Assembly: GCF_032884065.1 (NCBI RefSeq) | Contig: NW_027062665.1 | Coordinates: forward strand, 819,001 to 883,000 | Reading direction: 5' to 3' | DNA length: 64,000 nt | Origin: Artemia franciscana | Lineage: Eukaryota > Arthropoda > Branchiopoda > Anostraca > Artemiidae | Shown here: positions 57,337 to 64,000 of the stretch, one piece after another | Position numbering within the stretch: position 1 is the stretch's first letter | Layout: each line of letters opens with the position of its first letter | Program-made: the position numbers and the translations under genes | Notes under the pieces: generated by a model | Database searches by the model: none | Seen by the model: only the letters and a program-made list of their open reading frames with translations | What the model was told of the DNA's origin: nothing

Positions 57337-57608
57337 ACCAAATTAATCAAACACTTGAAAAACTATAGGTTATATCACTATATTAGCTCTATGACTATCT
57401 ACCTTGGTTCTACCGCCCTAGCAATGATGCATGGGCGGTTAAGAGATAGACATGTCTATTAACAAATGAACTAACCTCCTTTTTATGCAATCTTAATAAG
57501 GGGGGAATTAATGCCAGACTTTTCTTCTCACTCCATTGGACTATCTGTCTTGGTTTTTTCTACAACTAGCCATGACTTGATGCCCACAACTATTCCATTT
57601 TAATTCAA
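57337..57608 (-). repeat. 3' flank of ankyrin/PHD copy 6
   Basis: AAATTAATCAAACACTTGAA onward matches 47805-48060 and 38715-38990. It is joined on its left to the Helitron-type reading frame. Confidence 0.7.
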
Positions 57609-57893
57609 AAATCTACGGATCGTTGGAATTAGTTGAATCTTCTTCATTAGAAACCAGGAAGGATTTTACAGCCTCGATTGGTTGGACCACTTTAGGTTTA
57701 TTATCGATGATTTACGACCAATTACGATCGGCAACCATTTTATTAGAGCACTGTACGCATAACCAATTAGGGTTATTGAGGCAACCACTTTTTGTGATGC
57801 CAGCACAAGCTGGGTGCAACCAAGCATTGCACTCAAAACACTGGAATGACCCGCCTCCACATTTTCTGTAGCATTTGTTACAAGTCTCAATGT
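57609..57893 (-). pseudogene. Extra PHD-finger end downstream of copy 6
   Basis: On the minus strand this repeats the final part of the gene: IYNIETCNKCYRKCGGGS, FQCFECNAWLHPACAG, WLCVQCSNKMVADRNWS, with a stop in the following SIIDNKP segment, ending at NDP-TAG. It follows copy 6's own finger (57894-58080), so two PHD-encoding segments lie in tandem. The first ends in a frame that does not read into the second. Confidence 0.65.
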
Positions 57894-59179
57894 TGTAAAT
57901 AATAAATCATTTTATTAGAGCACTGTCCGCATAACCAATTAGGGTTATTGAGGCAACCACTTTTTGTGATGCCAGCACAAGCTGGGTGCAACCAAGCATT
58001 GCACTCAAAACACTGGAATGACCCGACTCCACATTGCCTGTAGCATTTTTGACAAGGATCTCCGTTGTAAATTAAGTATTTTTTCAAACAATTTGGTACA
58101 TTTAACTCTTTAACGATATCACTTATTTCTCTATTATTTATATTTTTCCAAATTAGATCCCGGCAATTTGATTTAAGTGAGCCGTCAGACTCCTCAGAAG
58201 TAAGTTTACACATTGTTGGATACCAGTTATTGATATGGTTAAATGTTGGAAAATCAAATTGTGAAGCCACAAATTTCTTGAACATTTCCCTATATTTATC
58301 TTTTACTTCTTTTGTCGATTTGGAATTATAAAATGCTTGAGTCAAACAATTTATATCAGCTCCTTTTGAAATTAGTAGCTGCCAAATGTCAAAATTACCA
58401 TTCCTAGCAGCTACGTGTAAGACAGTTTCTTTCCTGTATCCAGAACAACTTTGCTGACATTCCATGCCATCTTTACATGGATCACATTCACATTTCTTAA
58501 AATTATCCATAATCTCACCCATTTGACCGATGAGATCCGACCGACCAGATCGAAAATAAGCCAGACCAGACCAGACCGACCAGAAGCAGAACTCTCTTCT
58601 GTGGTTTAACCAAATGTCAAAATTCAAAAAAACTTGTTCAGCAACAAGCGGCTTAGATTGCTGATCCCAGATGGATCGATTGATTCTTGGGTAGCCCCAT
58701 CCACCCTTTGCATTCGGGTTTGCTCCTTTTTCTAACAGATATCTAGTCACACTTATATGATTACCACTCACAGCAACAGACAAGGGGGTTCTTTGCCATG
58801 AATCTAAAGCGTCTATAGCAGCACCATTTGAAACTAGTAGTTGGCAAATGTTCACATTGCCATTCCTAGAAGCTACATGTAAGACTGTTCCTTTCCAAAA
58901 CAAACTTTGTTTCCTTGCTATATATTTGTATTCATTAATTATTGCATTTGGGTTGGCTCCATTCTTTAATAGATATTTAAGAAGAATTAAATTATTTTGG
59001 TTATGTTTCATTATGGCATATAGCATGGCTTCATCAGACTTTTTATTTTTCTTCTTCTGCGATAAGAAACATTTAAACAGTTCCCAAGAGCTTTTTTCTT
59101 TTGTCTTGACAGCACTTATTATGCGTTTGTTTTGATGGTTTATTTTTGATTCGTTAGGATTTGAATTTTTATTACCCAT
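57887..59179 (-). CDS. Ankyrin-repeat protein with C-terminal PHD-like zinc finger, copy 6
   Basis: Intact single exon, 430 codons from the ATG at 59179 (MGNKNSNPNES, myristoylation-like). The same layout as 41493-42770 applies: a basic patch, ankyrin repeats at about 51-79, 97-126, 130-158 and about 254-282, a Cys-rich insert CECDPCKDGMECQQSC, a linker with FKKFVASQFDFP, and a PHD-like finger. Here the finger keeps the regular ligands: CQKC, QCFEC, WLHPAC and WLCGQC. The end CSNKMIYYLQH is created where the frame runs into a duplicated finger segment. A five-residue insertion relative to copy 3 lies near residue 181 (EQVFLNFDIWLN). This is the best candidate for a functional member. Ligand, target and expression are unknown. 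Confidence 0.75.
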   Translation of the reverse strand: MGNKNSNPNESKINHQNKRIISAVKTKEKSSWELFKCFLSQKKKNKKSDEAMLYAIMKHNQNNLILLKYLLKNGANPNAIINEYKYIARKQSLFWKGTVLHVASRNGNVNICQLLVSNGAAIDALDSWQRTPLSVAVSGNHISVTRYLLEKGANPNAKGGWGYPRINRSIWDQQSKPLVAEQVFLNFDIWLNHRREFCFWSVWSGLAYFRSGRSDLIGQMGEIMDNFKKCECDPCKDGMECQQSCSGYRKETVLHVAARNGNFDIWQLLISKGADINCLTQAFYNSKSTKEVKDKYREMFKKFVASQFDFPTFNHINNWYPTMCKLTSEESDGSLKSNCRDLIWKNINNREISDIVKELNVPNCLKKYLIYNGDPCQKCYRQCGVGSFQCFECNAWLHPACAGITKSGCLNNPNWLCGQCSNKMIYYLQH

Positions 59180-60289
59180 TTTTACAAATTGAACGACAAG
59201 GTGTTGCATCAATTAGCTTATACATTAATATAGAATAAACTCATTTTAAATTGCTAGGATTGAGTCAGGTTTTATTTCATAAAGAGAAATATTTACTAAA
59301 ACATCCTAAATGTTTGTGCAGTTTACAAAATTTTTGTAGTTTTTCCCCCTGCCTTTTGCATTATCATAATGTAAATACAATAAATCTCAGAAAATTGGAA
59401 TATTAAAAGACGGCCCCTGGGAATAAAGTCCGTCAAATATGGCATTATACCAATGAGAAGAACTAAAATTTGCGGGCATATTTCGTGTTTGAATTAAAAC
59501 TATTCCACAGGCGCCATAAATATATTTGCAATTTACATAATAGCTTAAATGATTCTGAACTCAACTTTAAACTTTTAACTTTTTATCCTTGTCTTAAAAA
59601 GACATCGCGTTTACGTATGCGTCCAAGTTCTTACAACGATTTCTAATGAGCTTCATAATTTTGGTTTTCTTTTTTAAGGTTTTTAAATTGTAGTAATCCC
59701 TTGTTAAAATTCATACAAATATTTTTGCTACTACCAGTTTACGCTCAAATAGAATTTAATTTCTTTTCATATTGAGTCTATTCAAAGATGTTTGATTATT
59801 ACTGCAAGTCTGACTTATAACAACGATTTATACTAAGCTTCAAAGTTTGGGTTTTCTTTTTAAAGTTTTGGAATTGTTGTAATTCATTGTCGAAATCTAT
59901 ATAAATATTTTTGCTATTACCAGTTTTCGTTCTTTAAGTAATTTCATGTAAAAAAAAGTTTCTAAAATTAAGGCTCTTAATGAATTATCTCAAACTTTTA
60001 ACCTATCTAGATCGTTTTTAGGCCAGAATATCTGAGGATGCCAATTTTGTCGAAAAAATATAGAGTCGTTTTCACGAAAAAAATAAAAACATACAGTTAT
60101 TGCTCAATTATAAAGTACATTACAATTATATAGATAGTAATATTTGATTAAGAAAGCTAGTCCGATTTTTAACAAGGATATGTACTAAGCTTCAAACTTT
60201 TTATTTTTATTTTTAAGGTTATTTAATTGATGTAATTCCTTGTTAAAAGTATATAATATAATATATATTAACGATTAACGACTCTTTAA
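59180..60289. other. Non-coding spacer, duplicate of 42771-43793
   Basis: Base-by-base reading shows only scattered differences from 42771-43793, for example CCACTGGCGCC against CCACAGGCGCC, plus small A-run indels. It has the same AT-rich nature and would contain any promoter for copy 6. Confidence 0.65.
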
Positions 60290-61269
60290 CGATGTCACTT
60301 ATATCTGTATTATTCATATTTTTCCAAATTTGATTCCGGCATTTTGATTTAAGTGAGCCGTCAGACTCCTTTGAAGCAAGTTAACACATTGTCGGATACC
60401 ATTTATTGATTGAAGTAAAAATTAGAAAATCAAATTCTGAAGCCACAATTTCCTTGAATATTTCCCTATATTTATATTTTACTTCTTTTGTCGATTTGGA
60501 ATTATAGGAGGTTATTAAAAAAAAAAAAGATGTTAGTCAAAGCTATCATCAAAACTGTTTTGTTACTGGAAGTCAAACAATTTATATCACCTCCTTTTGA
60601 AATTAGTTGTTGCCAAATGTCAAAATTACCATTTCTAGCAGCTATATGTACGACTCTTTCTATCTTGAAGACATAGTATTCATAGATGAGATCATCCATT
60701 CGATCGATATAGTCGCGATACGTTGGGCTTTGGTTTAACCAATCTAAGATATATGTAGTAACATATGGCTTAGGCTGGTCTAGATTGATTCTTTGGTGAC
60801 CCCCTCTACCCTTTGCATTCGGGTTTGCTCCGTTTTCTAACAGATATGTAGTCACACTTATATGATTACCAATCACAGCTCTAGATAAGGGATTTTTTTT
60901 TGCCACGAATCTAAGGCGTCTATAGCAGCACCAAATGAAACAAGTAGTTGAAAAATGTTCAAATTACCACTCCTAGAAGCTGCATGTAAGATTGTTTCTT
61001 TCCAAAACCAATTTTCTTTGTATCTAACATTGCTGTATTCACCAATTACTGTATTTGGGTCGGCTCCATTCTCTAATAGATATTCAGTTAAGCCTAATTG
61101 ATTCTCAATTATAGCACAAGATAATTTTTTATTCATCTGCAAGATGAAATATTTAAACAATCCCCAACAGCTTTTTACTTTTGTCTTGACAGCATTTATT
61201 ATGTGTTTGTTTTGATGATTGAAAAGTCTCTAGTTTTGGTTCGTTAGGATTTGAGTTCTCATGACCCAT
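60290..61269 (-). pseudogene. Ankyrin family, copy 7, without PHD finger
   Basis: The ATG at 61269 opens MGHENSNPNEPK, followed by the same frame disturbance as copy 4. Open pieces are 61160-60873 (ENGADPNTVIGEYSNVRY; ETILHAASRSGNLNIFQLLV) and 60906-60502 (VTTYLLENGANPNAKG, RVVHIAARNGNFDIWQQL). An A-run length change near 60895 separates them, while copy 4 is open there. The PHD region is absent. This copy matches the fragment captured at 56094-56182 exactly. Confidence 0.75.
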
Positions 61270-61366
61270 TTTTACAGATTATGCTTTTATTGAAAAACAA
61301 GGTGTTGTATCAAGCAGCTTAAACATTAATACAGAATGAACTCATTTTTAAAGTATTAGGAATTAG

Positions 61367-61800
<434 letters not shown>

Positions 61801-61802
61801 TC

Positions 61803-62640
61803 ATGATATATATATATATATACTAGCTGTTGGGGTGGCGCTTCGCGCCCCCCCAACACCTAGTTGGAGGGGGCGCTTCGCCCCCCCGCGCGCGTAAGTC
61901 GTTACACGCCATATTAGTTACGCGCCATTGTAGTTGTGTCCCTGTGTCCCACCTGTGAATATAGATATATATATACATATATTTTTAACTACGTAAAACT
62001 TGCGAATATACAACATTCTTGGCTGTCCCATTGTCTGTATATAAATAGATTGTCAGGTTTACCGACTCTTGAACATGAAACATATAATTGTCTATAGGAA
62101 AAATAATCTGTATTCAGATCTATACCTCATTATTCTAATGATTGCCCTTGAGCTTTGTTGATGGTGATTGCTAATCGAACATTCCCTGTGTCCCCGTCGT
62201 CATTTATATATCCCCCTGTGCCCCCCCCCCGTTGTTGTTGTTTCCCTGTGTCCCAGTCTGTAATTTCTCTTTGAGTGTCCCGGTCGTCATTTATATTCCC
62301 TGTGTCCTGGTGTCCCGGTCGTCATTTTTTTCCCGGTCGTCATTTGTGTTCCGGTGTCCCGGTCTGTAATTTCTCTTTGAGTGTCCTGGTCGTCATTTAT
62401 ATCCCCTGTGTCCCGGTCGTCATTTGTGTCCCGGTGCTTTGTTGATGGTGATTACTAATCGAACATTCCTTGTGTCCCGGTCGCTTTCTCTTTGAGTGTC
62501 CCGGTCGTCATTTATATTCCCTATGTCCCGGTCGTCATTTGCGTCCCGATGTCCCGGTCTGTAATTTCGTCAGTCGACAAACATGACGTCAGTCGACACA
62601 CAAACATGACGTTACTCGACACACAGACAACTTATTTTTA
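61803..62640 (-). mobile_element. Helentron, complete-looking short copy (H8)
   Basis: The 3' end (CTAGCTGTTGGGGTGGCGCT, loop damaged) abuts TATATATATA. The helicase tail at 62000-62190 has the TAATGA double stop. A minisatellite follows, then TGACGTCA at 62584-62591 and the 5' end ACAACTTATTTTTATATATA at about 62630. It corresponds to H1 and shares its odd internal joint, so H1 and H8 are copies of one block. Confidence 0.75.
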
Positions 62641-62644
62641 TATA

Positions 62645-63020
62645 TATAGATATATATATATATATATTTAACTACGTAAAACTTGCGAATATACAACATT
62701 CTTTGCTGTCCTATTGTCTGTCCATATAAATAGATTGTCAGGTTTACCAACTCTTGAACATGCAACATAATAATTGTCCATGGGAAAACAATCCGTATTC
62801 ATATCTATACCGCATTTTTCTAACGATTGCCCTTGAGCTTTGTTGATGGTGATTGCTAATCGAACATTCCCTGTGTCCCCGTCGTCATTTATATATCCCC
62901 CTGTGCCCCCGGCGTCCCCGTTGTAGTTGTGTCCCTGTGTCCAGGTCGTCATTTATATTCCCTGTGTCCCGGTATCCCAGTCTGTAATTTCTCTTTGAGT
63001 GTCCCGGTCGTCATTTATAT
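62645..63020 (-). mobile_element. Helentron helicase tail and minisatellite (H9)
   Basis: 62952-62668 is an open minus-strand frame: NVRLAITINKAQGQSLEKC, GIDMNTDCFPMDNYYVACS, RVGKPDNLFIWTDN, then NVVYSQVLRS and stop. It starts in the minisatellite ([17 protein letters not shown]). This is the counterpart of H2, where the C-terminal part has been deleted. Confidence 0.7.
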
Positions 63021-64000
63021 AGATATATAGATACAGTTTCATTTCAGTTTTTTTTTCTTTTTTAGTTTTTTTTCTTTTTTAGTTTTTCTTTTTTAAGTTT
63101 CTTCTTTTTATTGATTTGTTTTCTTCAATTTGTCAATGTTCATTCTAACATTGACACTTGGAAAAATCTTTACGTGCCAAGCAAGCTAAAGCTCCAACAA
63201 TTTATAATCAACCTCAAATTTTGGGTATCTGTTTTAAGGTTTTCGAATTACCTTAATCTTTTGTCAAAATATATTGAAATATTTGTGCAATTCCCAGTTT
63301 TTTTTTAGCTTTTTCTTTTTTTAGTTGTTTAGCTTTTTTTAGTTTTTTTCTTTTTAGTTTTTTACCTTTTTATTTTTTTATTTTTTTTACATTTTTTTCT
63401 TTTTAAGTTTTTTCTTTTTTTAATTTTTTTTTATTTTTTAGTTTTTCCTTTTTAGTTTTTTTTTTAGTTTTTTACCATTTTTCTTTTTCTTCTTTGTTTT
63501 TCAGACGTCATATGCAAACCCTCAATACAAAAATACATACAACTTATTTTTATATATAGATAAGATATAATCTGGCGTAACAGACATAGTGTAACAGACA
63601 TAAAAGACAGACAACTTATTTTTATATATAGATTTTTATATATATAGATACAGTTTCTTTTTTAGTTTTTTCTTTTTTTTAGTTTCTTCTTTTTATTGAT
63701 TTGTTTTCTTCAATTTGTCAATGTTCATTCTAACATTGACACTTGGAAAAATCTTTACGTGCCAAGCATGCTAAAGCTCCAACAATTTATATTAAACCTC
63801 AATTTTGGGATATCTGTTTTAAGGTTTTCGAATTACTTTAATCTATTGTCAAAATATATTGAAATATTTGTGCAATTCCCAGTTTTTTTTAGTTTTTTCT
63901 TTTTTTTAGTTTTTTCTTTTTTTTAGTTTTTTAGCTTTTTTTAGTTTTTTTTTTAGTTTTTTATCTTTTTTATTTTTTTACGTTTTTTCTTTTTAGGTTT
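63021..64000 (-). repeat. T-rich low-complexity DNA with helentron 5' segments
   Basis: TTTTTAGTTTTTTCTTTTT tracts alternate with two copies (63110-63300 and 63700-63885) of the AATTTGTCAATGTTCATTCT...AATTCCCAGTTTTTT segment. Between them lies ATACAACTTATTTTTATATA (about 63538), the 5' end of another element. The window ends inside this tract. Confidence 0.7.

Overview
The window is nuclear DNA of an invertebrate, most likely an arthropod. A crustacean such as a brine shrimp is my guess from the repeat style and is not proven. Evidence for a eukaryote: AT-rich sequence, long (TA)n arrays, exons preceded by pyrimidine-tract/AG acceptors, C2H2 zinc-finger arrays with TGEK-type linkers, and many layers of decayed transposons. 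No bacterial-type operons, rRNA, tRNA or CRISPR were seen. Most of the 64 kb is repeat; few reading frames look like living genes.

Layout. 1-5 kb: intergenic DNA with MITE-like inverted repeats and one full copy of an unclassified ~1.35-kb repeat ('family A'). 5.0-7.25 kb: a frame-broken Penelope-like reverse transcriptase and its 3' region. 7.3-10.2 kb: foldback repeats, family A and an eight-unit ~77-bp minisatellite. 10.2-15.2 kb: a host locus with two paralogous seven-finger C2H2 zinc-finger exons (11023-11723 and 14148-14854). Each follows a strong splice acceptor, in the same phase, and each ends in its own stop. 15.5-26.5 kb: satellites, an inverted family A copy, a decayed ISXO2-like transposase fragment (21366-21522), a 39-bp-arm inverted repeat and other dispersed repeats. 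26.56-29.03 kb: a Helentron/HINE-like element built of ~290-bp tandem units. 29.4-38.5 kb: large palindromes and foldback elements.

38.5-61.3 kb: an amplified minus-strand gene family encoding ankyrin repeats plus a C-terminal PHD-like zinc finger, with an N-terminal MGNKNS that fits an N-myristoylation signal. At least seven copies or fragments are present. Two are open from end to end (41493-42770 and 57887-59179); the rest are truncated or frame-broken. One 1168-bp unit is tandemly duplicated. A block of about 5 kb (about 41.5-46.5 kb) recurs in the same orientation at about 57.9-63.2 kb.

45.2-57.3 kb and 61.8-64 kb: Helentron-type rolling-circle elements, mostly 3' ends carrying only the last piece of a PIF1-like helicase. 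They have an 18/27-bp minisatellite, CRE-type TGACGTCA sites near the 5' side, and a GC-rich terminal hairpin lying directly against (TA)n tracts. A small conserved acidic reading frame belongs to their 5' parts.

The most notable observation ties these two systems together. Inside one helentron helicase tail, an 89-bp piece of the ankyrin gene (56094-56182) sits between two identical 50-bp direct repeats of helicase sequence, with microhomology at both joints. It looks like a recent template-switching capture of the neighbouring gene family by a rolling-circle transposon. It matches the copy at 60982-61070 at every base and differs from the paralogue at 44.5 kb at the two positions where those copies diverge.
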